DNA from: Mycobacterium arosiense ATCC BAA-1401 = DSM 45069
GTDB lineage: Bacteria > Actinomycetota > Actinomycetes > Mycobacteriales > Mycobacteriaceae
Length of the DNA: 64,000 nucleotides
NCBI RefSeq assembly: GCF_002086125.1
Contig: NZ_MVHG01000001.1
Coordinates: 1-64,000, forward strand
Direction of reading: 5' to 3'
Shown here: piece after piece, positions 38,512 to 55,148 of the stretch
How the letters are laid out: the number at the start of each line of letters is the position of its first letter
How positions within the stretch are numbered: the first letter of the stretch is position 1
Translations under genes and position numbers: made by a program
The notes under the pieces: generated by a model
The model's database searches: none
Told to the model about the DNA's origin: nothing
Seen by the model: the letters and a program-made list of their open reading frames with translations, nothing else

Positions 38512-38726
38512 TAGGGGGGTCCTTCGTGTGGTACGGTCCTGGTAGAACCCCAAAAAGCCGTGCAGGCTACCGGCCTATCGGAGGGTGGTCCGACCGGGCT
38601 GATTCGGGACCGGCCGCGGGAGATACCCCTTGGGTGATTCAACTGTGACGTGCGATACGCTCGGCGGGCCACCGATCACTCGGTCGGGGGGTTCCCGTTC
38701 CATCAACCTGGGATTGAGGTGCTGCA

Positions 38727-39221
38727 GTGACGACACCAGCGCAGGACGCGCCGTTGGTGTTTCCCTCTGTTGCTTTCCGTCCGGTTCGGCTCCTGGCGAT
38801 CAGCGTTGCCATCACAGCGGTGGCGGTGCTCGCCGCCGGGCTGTCCGGTCATCTGATGGTTGGGGTCTTCTTCGGCATCGGGCTTCTCCTGGGTTTGCTC
38901 AACGCGGTGCTGGTGCGTCGCTCGGTTGAGTCGATCACCGCCAAAGACCACCCGCTCAAGCGGTCGATGGCGCTCAACTCGGCGTCACGGCTGGCCATCA
39001 TCACCGTCGTCGGGCTGATCATCGCCTACGTCTTCCGGCCCGCCGGCCTGGGCGTCGTATTCGGATTGGCGCTTTTCCAGGTCCTGTTGGTCGCCTCGAC
39101 CGCGCTTCCGGTGTGGAAGAAGCTGCGCGCCGGCGACTGGGCGGCGTCGTCGGGCGGTGCCGAAGGCGGCGTGAGCGCAGGGTCGGAAGGACCGCAAGGA
39201 AGGAACACCACCGATGCCTGA
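38727..39221 (+). CDS. atpI: ATP synthase-associated protein I
   Basis: Encodes 164 residues from a GTG after GGATTGAGGTGCTGC. Four hydrophobic segments span about residues 20-120: [52 protein letters not shown] and [17 protein letters not shown]. AtpI is a small membrane chaperone that helps assemble the c-ring. It is the first gene of the atp operon and overlaps atpB by 8 bp. A short Gly/Ser-rich tail ends it. Family members are poorly conserved, so the call rests mainly on position and topology. Confidence 0.88.
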   Translation: MTTPAQDAPLVFPSVAFRPVRLLAISVAITAVAVLAAGLSGHLMVGVFFGIGLLLGLLNAVLVRRSVESITAKDHPLKRSMALNSASRLAIITVVGLIIAYVFRPAGLGVVFGLALFQVLLVASTALPVWKKLRAGDWAASSGGAEGGVSAGSEGPQGRNTTDA

Positions 39222-39972
39222 GACGACGTTCCTGGCCGAGGGCTCGATCGAGGTTGGCGCGCACACCCACGCCAAGTGGCTCGGCCTGACCGTCAACACC
39301 GACACGATTCTGGCGACGGGGATCGCCGCGGTGATCGTGCTGGCACTGGCCTTCTTCCTGCGCGCCAAGATCACCTCCACCGGTGTGCCCAGTGGCGTTC
39401 AGTTGTTCTGGGAGGCCATCACCGTCCAGATGCGCGATCAGATCGAAAGCGCGGTCGGCATGCGCATCGCGCCGTTCGTGTTGCCGCTGGCCGTCACCAT
39501 CTTCGTGTTCATCCTGATCTCCAACTGGCTCTCGGTGCTTCCGCTGCAGTACACGGACAAGTCCGGACACACCACCGAACTGCTGAAGTCGGCGGCGGCG
39601 GACATCAATTACGTTCTGGCGCTGGCTCTGTTCGTGTTCGTCTGCTACCACGTGGCCGGCATTTGGCGCCGCGGCGTCATCGGGCACCCGCTCGCGGTGC
39701 TCAAGGGCCACGTGGCGTTCCTGGCGCCGATCAACCTGGTCGAGGAGCTGGCCAAGCCAATCTCGTTGTCGCTCCGACTTTTCGGCAACATCTTCGCCGG
39801 CGGCATCCTGGTCGCGCTGATCGCGCTCTTCCCGCCGTACGTGATGTGGGCGCCCAACGCGATCTGGAAGGCCTTCGACCTGTTCGTCGGGGCGATTCAG
39901 GCCTTCATCTTCTCGATTCTGACCATCTTGTACTTCAGTCAGGCGATGGAGATCGAGGATCACCATGACTGA
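39214..39972 (+). CDS. atpB: ATP synthase subunit a (Fo)
   Basis: Encodes 252 residues with five or six membrane helices. The essential Arg of the half-channel helix is in [21 protein letters not shown] (Arg 189 or near). [19 protein letters not shown] is the last helix. It forms the proton half-channels facing the c-ring. The ATG overlaps the atpI stop. It is followed by a 79-bp gap before atpE, which holds the AAGGAGG ribosome site. Confidence 0.95.
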   Translation: MPETTFLAEGSIEVGAHTHAKWLGLTVNTDTILATGIAAVIVLALAFFLRAKITSTGVPSGVQLFWEAITVQMRDQIESAVGMRIAPFVLPLAVTIFVFILISNWLSVLPLQYTDKSGHTTELLKSAAADINYVLALALFVFVCYHVAGIWRRGVIGHPLAVLKGHVAFLAPINLVEELAKPISLSLRLFGNIFAGGILVALIALFPPYVMWAPNAIWKAFDLFVGAIQAFIFSILTILYFSQAMEIEDHHD

Positions 39973-40021
39973 GACCAGCATCAATTGTTCTGACCCACGC
40001 ACCATTACAGAGACCTGGTAG

Positions 40022-40306
<285 letters not shown>

Positions 40307-40315
40307 TTCGCTGCG

Positions 40316-40849
40316 ATGGGTGACGCGACTCTGAGCGTTCTGGCATCCAGCCAGGTGGTGGCCGAGGGAGGCAGCAACTTCCTCGTCCCGAACGGCACCT
40401 TCTTCTTCGTGCTGGCCATCTTCCTGATCGTGCTGGCCGTCATCGGCACCTTCGTTGTGCCGCCGGTCATGAAGGTGTTGCGCGAGCGCGACGCCATGGT
40501 TGCCAAGACGGCTGCCGACAACAAGAAGGCGGCCGAACAGTTCGAAGCGGCCAAGGCCGACTACGAAGAAGCCCTGACCGAAGCGCGGGTCCAGGCGTCG
40601 TCTCTGCGCGACAACGCCCGCGCCGAAGGCCGTAAGGTGGTGGAAGACGAGCGCGCCCGTGCCGAACAACAGGTGATGTCGACGTTACAAATGGCATCCG
40701 AGCAATTGAAGCGGGAGAGGGACGCCGTGGAACTGGATCTGCGCGCCAACGTTGCCGCGATGTCGGCGACACTGGCCAGCCGGATCCTGGGCGTCGAGGT
40801 CGCGCCCGCCACCGCGAGCGCATCCGCAACAGGGAAGTCCGGGCGGTAA
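40316..40849 (+). CDS. atpF: ATP synthase subunit b (Fo)
   Basis: Encodes 177 residues: one N-terminal membrane helix ([22 protein letters not shown]) and a long charged coiled coil ([35 protein letters not shown] region). It is part of the peripheral stalk that holds F1 against Fo. The partner second b-like chain is the N-terminal part of the next gene, atpH, giving a b/b-delta heterodimer. It starts 9 bp after atpE. Confidence 0.93.
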   Translation: MGDATLSVLASSQVVAEGGSNFLVPNGTFFFVLAIFLIVLAVIGTFVVPPVMKVLRERDAMVAKTAADNKKAAEQFEAAKADYEEALTEARVQASSLRDNARAEGRKVVEDERARAEQQVMSTLQMASEQLKRERDAVELDLRANVAAMSATLASRILGVEVAPATASASATGKSGR

Positions 40850-40855
40850 TCACGT

Positions 40856-42196
40856 ATGTCGACTTTCATCGGGCAGTTAATCGGATTCGCGGCCATCGTG
40901 TTTCTGGTCGTGCGGTATGTCGTGCCGCCGGTGCGTCGTCTGATGACCGCTCGGCAAGACGCCGTGCGCCAGCAGTTGAAAGACGCTGCGACGGCGAGCG
41001 ATCGATTGGCCGAGTCGACCACGGCACACAGCAACGCCGTCGAATCCGCCAAGTCGGAGGCCGAACGGATCGTCGAGGAGGCCAAGACCGACTCGGGCCG
41101 CATCGTCGAACAGTTGCAGGCCCAAGCCAACATCGAATCCGAACGCATCACCGGGCAGGGCAGCCGCCAGGTCGACCTGTTGCGCACCCAGCTGAGCCGG
41201 CAGCTCCGTATGGAACTCGGGCACGAAGCGGTGCGTCAAGCGGGTGAGTTGGTGCGCAACTACGTCGCCGACCCGGCACAGCAGTCGGCCACCGTCGACC
41301 GGTTCCTCGACGAGCTCGACGAGATGGCTCCCGCATCGGCCGACGTCCAATATCCGTTGATGACCAAGATGCGCTCGTCGAGTCGCGTCGCACTGGCCGA
41401 TCTGTCGGATAAGTTCAGCACCATAGCCAAAGATCTTGACAACAAAGCTCTATCGGCGCTTTCCCGGGAGCTGGTCGATGTCGCGCAGATGCTGGACCGC
41501 GAGATCGTCGTCACGCGCTATCTCACCGTTCCCGCCGAGGATGGCGCCCCCAGGGTCCGGTTGATCGAGCGACTGGTTTCCGGCAAGGTCGGCGACGCCA
41601 CACTCGACGTGCTGCGCTCGGCGGTCTCGGAGCGTTGGTCGGCCAACTCCGATCTGGTCGACGCCATCGAACACGTGTCTCGACAGGCGCTGCTCGAAGT
41701 CGCCGAACGCGACGACAAAGTCGACGAGGTCGAAGAACAGCTGTTCCGGTTCTCCCGCATCCTCGACGCACAGCCGCAACTTTCCATCCTGCTGGGTGAC
41801 TACGCCGTTCCGGTCGAGGGTCGGGTCGCGTTGTTGCGCAAGGTGCTTGACAGCGCAAGCGGCAGCGTCCACCCCATTGTGACCGCATTGCTGACCCAGA
41901 CGGTCGAACTGCTCAGGGGCCAGCCCGCCGAGGACGCCGTTGAGTTCTTGACGAAAGTCGCCGTGGCGCGCCGCAACGAGATCGTCGCCACGGTCAGGGC
42001 CGCGGCCGAACTCAGCGATGCCCAGCGGTCTCGTCTCAACGACGTGCTCGGCCGCATCTACGGTCACGCGGTGGCGGTGCAGCTGCAGATCGATGCCGAA
42101 CTGCTGGGCGGTCTGCTCATCTCCGTGGCCGATGAAGTGATTGACGGGACACTCGCTTCTCGCCTTGCCGCGGCCGAGGCTCAGTTGCCCGACTGA
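40856..42196 (+). CDS. atpH: ATP synthase fused subunit b-delta
   Basis: Encodes 446 residues. The N-terminal third is a b-like chain: hydrophobic [19 protein letters not shown], then a charged helix to about residue 165. The C-terminal part is a delta subunit with [43 protein letters not shown] and [28 protein letters not shown]. The fusion is standard in mycobacteria and makes a single peripheral-stalk chain that binds the top of F1. It follows atpF with 6 bp between and precedes atpA by 67 bp. Confidence 0.94.
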   Translation: MSTFIGQLIGFAAIVFLVVRYVVPPVRRLMTARQDAVRQQLKDAATASDRLAESTTAHSNAVESAKSEAERIVEEAKTDSGRIVEQLQAQANIESERITGQGSRQVDLLRTQLSRQLRMELGHEAVRQAGELVRNYVADPAQQSATVDRFLDELDEMAPASADVQYPLMTKMRSSSRVALADLSDKFSTIAKDLDNKALSALSRELVDVAQMLDREIVVTRYLTVPAEDGAPRVRLIERLVSGKVGDATLDVLRSAVSERWSANSDLVDAIEHVSRQALLEVAERDDKVDEVEEQLFRFSRILDAQPQLSILLGDYAVPVEGRVALLRKVLDSASGSVHPIVTALLTQTVELLRGQPAEDAVEFLTKVAVARRNEIVATVRAAAELSDAQRSRLNDVLGRIYGHAVAVQLQIDAELLGGLLISVADEVIDGTLASRLAAAEAQLPD

Positions 42197-42263
42197 CACC
42201 AACCATCATCACAAACCTATTCCGACGCACGCGAACCACGATCAAGTAGGAAGACGAAAAGCC

Positions 42264-43952
<1,689 letters not shown>

Positions 43953-43958
43953 CCACCG

Positions 43959-44867
43959 ATGGCAGCAACACTTCGCGAATTGCGCGGCCGGATCCGTTCG
44001 GCCGGGTCGATCAAGAAGATCACCAAGGCCCAGGAGATGATCGCGACCTCGCGCATCGGCAAAGCGCAGGCCAGGTTGGAATCCGCCCGGCCGTATGCAT
44101 TTCAGATCACGTCGATGCTCACCACGCTGTCCTCCGAGGCCGCTTTGGACCATCCATTGTTGGTCGAACGTGACGAGCCGAAGCGGGCCGGCGTCCTGGT
44201 GGTGTCCTCCGACCGTGGTTTGTGTGGCGCGTACAACTCGAGCATCTTCCGTCGCTCCGAGGAGCTGTTTTCCCTGCTTAGGGAGGAGGGCAAGGCGCCG
44301 GTCGTCTATACGGTGGGCCGAAAGGCGCTGAATTACTTCAAGTTCCGCAACTGGGACATCACCGACTCGTGGACGGGGTTCTCCGAGCAGCCCTCGTATG
44401 AAAACGCCGCGGAGATCGCGTCCACCCTGGTCGAGACGTTCATGGCCGGCACGGGCGATGACGAGTCGCAGGACGGCCAGGGTGTCGACGAACTGCACAT
44501 CGTCTACTCGGAGTTCAAGTCGATGATGTCGCAGGCCGCGGTGGCCCACCGCATCGCTCCGCTGGTCATGGAATACGTCGAGGACACCGATGAACTCCAC
44601 ACCTTGTACTCGTTCGAGCCGGACGCGACAACGCTTTTCGAGGCCCTGCTGCCGCGGTACGTGACGACCCGGGTTTACGCGGCACTACTCGAATCGGCGG
44701 CATCGGAGCTTGCGTCGCGGCAAAGGGCGATGAAGTCGGCAACGGACAACGCGGACGACCTGATCAAGGAGCTCACGCTGATGGCGAACCGCGAGCGGCA
44801 GGCTCAGATCACCCAAGAGATCAGCGAAATCGTCGGCGGCGCAAACGCGCTGGCCGACGCTAAGTAG
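43959..44867 (+). CDS. atpG: ATP synthase subunit gamma (F1)
   Basis: Encodes 302 residues. The N-terminal [26 protein letters not shown] helix and C-terminal [27 protein letters not shown] helix (here [19 protein letters not shown]) form the central coiled-coil shaft. Between them is the Rossmann-like domain with [12 protein letters not shown] loop near residues 160-176 ([16 protein letters not shown]) is the mycobacteria-specific insertion, known to influence coupling. It starts 6 bp after atpA. Confidence 0.95.
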   Translation: MAATLRELRGRIRSAGSIKKITKAQEMIATSRIGKAQARLESARPYAFQITSMLTTLSSEAALDHPLLVERDEPKRAGVLVVSSDRGLCGAYNSSIFRRSEELFSLLREEGKAPVVYTVGRKALNYFKFRNWDITDSWTGFSEQPSYENAAEIASTLVETFMAGTGDDESQDGQGVDELHIVYSEFKSMMSQAAVAHRIAPLVMEYVEDTDELHTLYSFEPDATTLFEALLPRYVTTRVYAALLESAASELASRQRAMKSATDNADDLIKELTLMANRERQAQITQEISEIVGGANALADAK

Positions 44868-46334
<1,467 letters not shown>

Positions 46335-46368
46335 GGCGTGAGCGAAAAGGCTCTGAAAGGCTCGTGGC

Positions 46369-46734
46369 ATGGCTGAATTGAACGTTGAGATAGTCGCCGT
46401 CGACCGAAAGATCTGGTCGGGTGAAGCAACGTTTCTGTTCACTCGCACCACCGTCGGTGAGATCGGCATCTTGCCGCGGCACATTCCGCTGGTAGCGCAG
46501 TTGGTCGACGACGCAATGGTGCGCGTCGAACGAGAAGGTGACGACGATCTGCGGGTCGCGGTGGACGGCGGATTCCTGTCCGTCACCGAGGAATCGGTGA
46601 CAATCCTCGCCGAATCAGCCGAGTTCGAGTCGGAGATCGACGAGAGCGCCGCCAGAGAGGCTGCTGAGTCGGACGATCCGCGTATCGCGGCCAGGGGGCG
46701 CGCACGGTTGCGCGCCGTCGGCGCGATCGACTAA
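46369..46734 (+). CDS. atpC: ATP synthase subunit epsilon (F1)
   Basis: Encodes 121 residues. The N-terminal beta-sandwich shows [38 protein letters not shown] and [24 protein letters not shown]. The C-terminal helical part is short ([28 protein letters not shown]), as in mycobacteria, where epsilon has reduced inhibitory helices. It sits at the foot of the central stalk, touching gamma and the c-ring. Last gene of the atp operon proper. Confidence 0.95.
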   Translation: MAELNVEIVAVDRKIWSGEATFLFTRTTVGEIGILPRHIPLVAQLVDDAMVRVEREGDDDLRVAVDGGFLSVTEESVTILAESAEFESEIDESAAREAAESDDPRIAARGRARLRAVGAID

Positions 46735-46741
46735 TCGGCCG

Positions 46742-47185
46742 ATGAGCGCGCCCATGGTTGGCATGGTCGTGCTCGTCGTCGTGCTGGCGAGCGCCGTCGT
46801 CGCGCTGAGCTATCGATTGTGGAAGCTGCGCCAGGGCGGCACGGCGGGGATCATGCGAGACATTCCCGCGGTCGGAGGCCACGGCTGGCGCCACGGTGTG
46901 ATCCGTTACCGCGGTGGTGAAGCCGCGTTCTACCGGCTGTCCAGTCTGCGATTGTGGCCGGACCGACGGCTGAGCCGACGAGGCGTGGAGATCGTGTCCC
47001 GCAGGGCGCCACGCGGCGACGAGTTCGACATCATGACCGATGAGATCGTCGTCATCGAGCTGCGTGACACCACCCAGGACCGCAGGTCTGGCTACGAGAT
47101 CGCGCTCGACAAGGGCGCGTTGACGGCGTTCCTTTCCTGGCTGGAATCGCGTCCGTCGCCGCGGTCCCGCCGGCGCAGCCTCTAG
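46742..47185 (+). CDS. DUF2550 membrane protein
   Basis: Encodes 147 residues, starting 7 bp after atpC. A single N-terminal membrane helix (MVGMVVLVVVLASAVVALSY) is followed by a basic, soluble domain with GIMRDIPAVGGHGWRHGVIRYRGGEAAFYRL and LSRRGVEIVSRRAP. Its place downstream of atpC is conserved in mycobacteria (Rv1312). Function is unknown; it is probably co-transcribed with the ATP synthase genes. It converges with the adenosyltransferase gene with 17 bp between the stops and no clear terminator hairpin. Confidence 0.82.
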   Translation: MSAPMVGMVVLVVVLASAVVALSYRLWKLRQGGTAGIMRDIPAVGGHGWRHGVIRYRGGEAAFYRLSSLRLWPDRRLSRRGVEIVSRRAPRGDEFDIMTDEIVVIELRDTTQDRRSGYEIALDKGALTAFLSWLESRPSPRSRRRSL

Positions 47186-47202
47186 ATCGGGCTTAAGGCA
47201 TA

Positions 47203-47784
47203 CTACGCGCCGACGTTCCCGCCGCCCGGTTTCCAGAGCACATCGCCACCCGGGTTGGCCACCCGCGACAGGATGAAGAGCAGATCCGAGAGGCGGTTCA
47301 GGTACTTCGCGGGCAGCACATTGACCTGCCCCGGCGCGGCATCGACCGCGGCCCATGCCGATCGTTCGGCCCGGCGCACCACGGTGCGGGCGACGTGCAG
47401 ATACGCCGACAACGGCGAACCACCAGGCAGCACAAACGAATTCAACTTCGGCAGGGGCTCGTTGTATGTGTCACACCAGTTTTCGAGCCTATCGATGTAG
47501 GGCTGGGTGACTCGCAGTGGGGGATATTCGGGGTTGTCGACCACGGGAGTCGACAGATCCGCGCCGGCGTCGAACAAATCGTTTTGGATCTGTCGCAACA
47601 CGCTCGCGAGCTGCTCGTCGGGCCGTCCCACGGCGACCGCGACGCCGATTGCCGCGTTGGCTTCGTCGCAATCGGCGTAGGCCACCAGCCGGGGATCGTT
47701 TTTGGAGACCCGCGAGAAGTCGCTCAATCCCGTGGTTCCGTCGTCGCCGGTTCGTGTGTAGATGCGAGTCAGGTGTACGGCCAT
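47203..47784 (-). CDS. PduO-type cob(I)alamin adenosyltransferase
   Basis: ATG 47784 (AVHLTRIYTRTGDDGTTGL) gives 193 residues, the length I recall for Rv1314c. Family motifs: IYTRTGDDGTTGLSDFSRV at the N-terminus, ADCDEANAAIGVA, and VRRAERSAWA with the conserved RxxxR (here RTVVRRAER) and YLNRLSDLLFILSR. The trimeric enzyme adds the adenosyl group to cobalamin for methylmalonyl-CoA mutase, whose pathway is also represented by the epimerase gene near 62.4 kb. It is divergent from murA with about 68 bp between. Confidence 0.93.
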   Translation of the reverse strand: MAVHLTRIYTRTGDDGTTGLSDFSRVSKNDPRLVAYADCDEANAAIGVAVAVGRPDEQLASVLRQIQNDLFDAGADLSTPVVDNPEYPPLRVTQPYIDRLENWCDTYNEPLPKLNSFVLPGGSPLSAYLHVARTVVRRAERSAWAAVDAAPGQVNVLPAKYLNRLSDLLFILSRVANPGGDVLWKPGGGNVGA

Positions 47785-47816
47785 GAGCAAACCGTACTCG
47801 GGTGTGGCTCGGGCGA

Positions 47817-47845
47817 CTGACAAGGCGATACCGCTTCACTAGACT
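47817..47845 (+). promoter_or_regulatory. murA promoter, near-leaderless
   Basis: CTGACA (47817-47822), 17-bp spacer, TAGACT (47840-47845). The -10 ends 7 bp before the murA GTG (47853), so transcription would begin at or beside the start codon. In slow growers the murA promoter also contributes to rRNA transcription. Confidence 0.7.
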
Positions 47846-47852
47846 GACGCGG

Positions 47853-49106
47853 GTGGCTGAGCGATTCGTGGTGACCGGCGGCAACCGGTTGTCCGGCGAA
47901 GTCGCAGTAGGGGGCGCAAAAAACAGCGTGCTCAAGCTGATGGCCGCGACGCTGTTGGCCGAAGGCACCAGCACGATCACCAACTGCCCCGACATCCTGG
48001 ACGTGCCGCTGATGGCGGAGGTGCTGCGCGGGCTGGGCGCAACCGTTGAACTGGATGGCGATGTCGCCCGGATCACCTCACCCGATGAGCCGAAATACGA
48101 TGCCGACTTCGCCGCGGTGCGGCAGTTCCGCGCGTCGGTGTGCGTGTTGGGACCGCTGGTCGGCCGGTGCAAGCGCGCCCGTGTCGCGCTGCCGGGCGGT
48201 GACGCGATCGGTTCGCGCCCACTGGACATGCATCAGGCCGGCCTGCGGCAGCTGGGTGCGCAATGCAACATCGAGCATGGATGCGTGGTGGCGCAGGCCG
48301 ATGCGTTGCGCGGCGCGGAGATTCAGCTGGAGTTCCCCTCGGTCGGCGCCACCGAGAACATCCTGATGGCCGCGGTGGTGGCCGAGGGCGTGACCGTCAT
48401 CCACAACGCGGCGCGCGAGCCCGACGTCGTGGACCTGTGCACGATGTTGAACCAGATGGGCGCGCAGATCGAAGGCGCCGGCTCGCCGACGATGATCATC
48501 ACCGGCGTCCCGAAGCTGCACCCGACCGAGCATCGCGTCATCGGGGATCGCATCGTCGCCGCCACCTGGGGGATCGCCGCCGCGATCACCCGCGGCGACA
48601 TCACGGTGACGGGCATCGACCCGGCGCACCTGCAGGTGGTGCTGCACAAGTTGCACGACGCCGGCGCCACGGTGACCCAGACCGACGACAGCTTCCGGGT
48701 GGCGCAGTACGAGCGCCCGAAGGCCGTCAATGTGGCGACCCTGCCGTTCCCCGGGTTCCCGACAGACCTGCAGCCCATGGCCATCGCCCTGGCGTCGATC
48801 GCCGACGGCACATCGATGATCACCGAGAATGTATTCGAGGCGCGCTTTCGGTTCGTCGAAGAAATGATCCGTTTGGGCGCCGATGCCCGAACCGACGGAC
48901 ACCACGCCGTCGTTCGGGGGCTGCCGCAATTGTCGAGCGCGCCGGTGTGGTGTTCGGACATTCGGGCCGGCGCGGGCCTGGTATTGGCCGGGCTTGTCGC
49001 CGACGGAGACACCGAGGTTCACGACGTCTTCCACATCGATCGCGGCTACCCGTTGTTCGTGGAAAACCTGGCGATTTTGGGAGCGGAGATCGAGCGGGTA
49101 CAGTAA
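47853..49106 (+). CDS. murA: UDP-N-acetylglucosamine 1-carboxyvinyltransferase
   Basis: GTG 47853 ([16 protein letters not shown]) gives 417 residues. Substrate segments [31 protein letters not shown] and [20 protein letters not shown] are typical. The loop usually holding the catalytic Cys (PGGC in E. coli) reads LPGGDAIGS here, with Asp 117 in place of Cys, as in M. tuberculosis, where it gives intrinsic fosfomycin insensitivity. It makes the first committed step of peptidoglycan synthesis. The stop at 49106 lies about 60 bp before the rRNA promoters. Confidence 0.96.
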   Translation: MAERFVVTGGNRLSGEVAVGGAKNSVLKLMAATLLAEGTSTITNCPDILDVPLMAEVLRGLGATVELDGDVARITSPDEPKYDADFAAVRQFRASVCVLGPLVGRCKRARVALPGGDAIGSRPLDMHQAGLRQLGAQCNIEHGCVVAQADALRGAEIQLEFPSVGATENILMAAVVAEGVTVIHNAAREPDVVDLCTMLNQMGAQIEGAGSPTMIITGVPKLHPTEHRVIGDRIVAATWGIAAAITRGDITVTGIDPAHLQVVLHKLHDAGATVTQTDDSFRVAQYERPKAVNVATLPFPGFPTDLQPMAIALASIADGTSMITENVFEARFRFVEEMIRLGADARTDGHHAVVRGLPQLSSAPVWCSDIRAGAGLVLAGLVADGDTEVHDVFHIDRGYPLFVENLAILGAEIERVQ

Positions 49107-49164
49107 CCAAAGTCAGTGCCCCACAAGCGCGATCACCAACGCGAAGGTGGACGAGAGCGGGGCC

Positions 49165-49194
49165 TTGACTCCCTTGCTGGATTGGTACTAGCCT
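49165..49194 (+). promoter_or_regulatory. rRNA operon promoter, distal copy
   Basis: TTGACT (49165-49170), 18-bp spacer, TAGCCT (49189-49194), followed by GGCACGGCTACTCCCG. Resembles the proximal promoter closely, suggesting duplication. Confidence 0.65.
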
Positions 49195-49240
49195 GGCACG
49201 GCTACTCCCGAGACGATCTCTAGCAGATCAGAATTGGGAG

Positions 49241-49270
49241 TTGACTCACCTGCCGGATCTGTATTAAGCT
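49241..49270 (+). promoter_or_regulatory. rRNA operon promoter, proximal copy (P1-like)
   Basis: TTGACT (49241-49246), 18-bp spacer, TAAGCT (49265-49270), then GGCAGGGTTGCCCC, matching the known mycobacterial rrn P1 region as I recall it (TTGACT ... TAGACT, GGCAGGGTTGCCCC). Confidence 0.75.
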
Positions 49271-49304
49271 GGCAGGGTTGCCCCAAAACGGGCGAAACAA
49301 GTGT

Positions 49305-49324
49305 TGTTTGAGAACTCAATAGTG
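49305..49324 (+). promoter_or_regulatory. BoxA-like antitermination element in the rRNA leader
   Basis: TGTTTGAG (49305-49312) followed by ATAGTG (49319-49324). The same paired motifs recur before 23S (51176-51195), as expected for the boxA elements that load Nus antitermination factors. Confidence 0.6.
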
Positions 49325-49355
49325 TGTTTGGTCTTTTTATTTGTTGTTGTTTTTT

Positions 49356-49398
49356 GACCATACTTTGCACCCCCCGTGTGTGGGTATGGTCGTTTTTT
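49356..49398 (+). promoter_or_regulatory. Leader hairpin with U-tract upstream of 16S
   Basis: GACCATAC (49356-49363) pairs perfectly with GTATGGTC (49384-49391), and TTTTTT follows after one G. It looks like an intrinsic terminator but lies within the rRNA leader. It may be an RNase III processing or attenuation structure. Confidence 0.55.
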
Positions 49399-49464
49399 GA
49401 TGCCAGTTTTTTGGCGTCTTGTCAGGTATCTCTGATTTGAAATTCACCTCGCTCTGCGAGGAGA

Positions 49465-54391
<4,927 letters not shown>

Positions 54392-54472
54392 ACACAATCG
54401 CAACCACAGTCCATTTCACGGCAGCAATGCCGCGAAACACCACACCCCCCACCAAACAAATTTAAAATAGAG

Positions 54473-54587
54473 TTACGGCGGCCACAGCGACAGGGAAACG
54501 CCCGGTCCCATTCCGAACCCGGAAGCTAAGCCTGTCAGCGCCGATGATACTGCCCATCCGGGTGGAAAAGTAGGACACCGCCGAACA
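54473..54587 (+). rRNA. rrf: 5S ribosomal RNA
   Basis: 115 nt starting TTACGGCGGCCACAGCGACA and ending CACCGCCGAACA, with the conserved CCCGGTCCCATTCCGAACCC segment. It is the last gene of the rRNA operon, 81 bp after 23S. Confidence 0.96.
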
Positions 54588-54592
54588 TACAC

Positions 54593-54622
54593 AAAAACAC
54601 CCCCGGCAACGGGGGTGTTTTT
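54593..54622 (+). terminator. Intrinsic terminator of the rRNA operon
   Basis: CACCCCCG (54598-54605) pairs with CGGGGGTG (54610-54617) around a GCAA loop, followed by five T and preceded by five A. The A/T flanks make it potentially bidirectional. Confidence 0.93.
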
Positions 54623-54644
54623 GCATGCACGATTAATGCGGTAT

Positions 54645-55148
54645 CTAATCGAATAACGTCAGGTTCGCGTTGACCGTCGAGTGCCTGCGCTCCAGATCGA
54701 GAAGCCTTCGCTTCCGGTCGAGCCCGCCGCCATAACCGGTGAGGCTGCCGCTGGCACCGATGACCCGGTGGCATGGCACGACGATCGCGATCGGATTGTG
54801 CCCGTTGGCCAATCCCACGGCGCGTGCGGAGCCGGCGGCACCGATCTGGGCGGCGATCTGTCCGTACGAGCGCGTCTGTCCGTACGGAATTGTCAGCAGC
54901 GCATTCCATACCCGGCGCTGGAATTCGGAGCCCTGCAGATCGAATTCGAAGTCGAAGTCGGTGCGGTCGCCGGCGAAATACGCGGCGAGCTGTTCGACTG
55001 CCTTGCCGAACGCCCCGGGGTTCGGCGACCAGCCGGCGCGGTTCGGTTCATAGGTCTGATCGACCATCCGCAGATGCGTCAGCACCGAGCCGCGGCCGGC
55101 CAGGGTCAGCAGCCCGATCGGGCTGTCGATAGTGCGGTACTCGATCAT
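54645..55148 (-). CDS. ogt: Methylated-DNA-protein-cysteine methyltransferase
   Basis: ATG 55148 (IEYRTIDSPIGLLTLAG) gives 167 residues. The acceptor Cys is C126 in IVVPCHRVIG. EFQRRVWNALLTIPYGQTRSYGQIA is the DNA-binding helix-turn-helix with the Arg finger, and SARAVGLANGHNPI precedes the active site. It takes the alkyl group from O6-alkylguanine in a suicide reaction. The start overlaps the alkA stop (ATGA), so the pair is translated together. The region ends near the rRNA terminator. Confidence 0.95.
   Translation of the reverse strand: MIEYRTIDSPIGLLTLAGRGSVLTHLRMVDQTYEPNRAGWSPNPGAFGKAVEQLAAYFAGDRTDFDFEFDLQGSEFQRRVWNALLTIPYGQTRSYGQIAAQIGAAGSARAVGLANGHNPIAIVVPCHRVIGASGSLTGYGGGLDRKRRLLDLERRHSTVNANLTLFD

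Noticed and set aside
38630..38661. TTGGGT and TACGCT before atpI as a promoter
   Set aside because: The 20-bp spacer is too long and both boxes are weak, so it was not listed.
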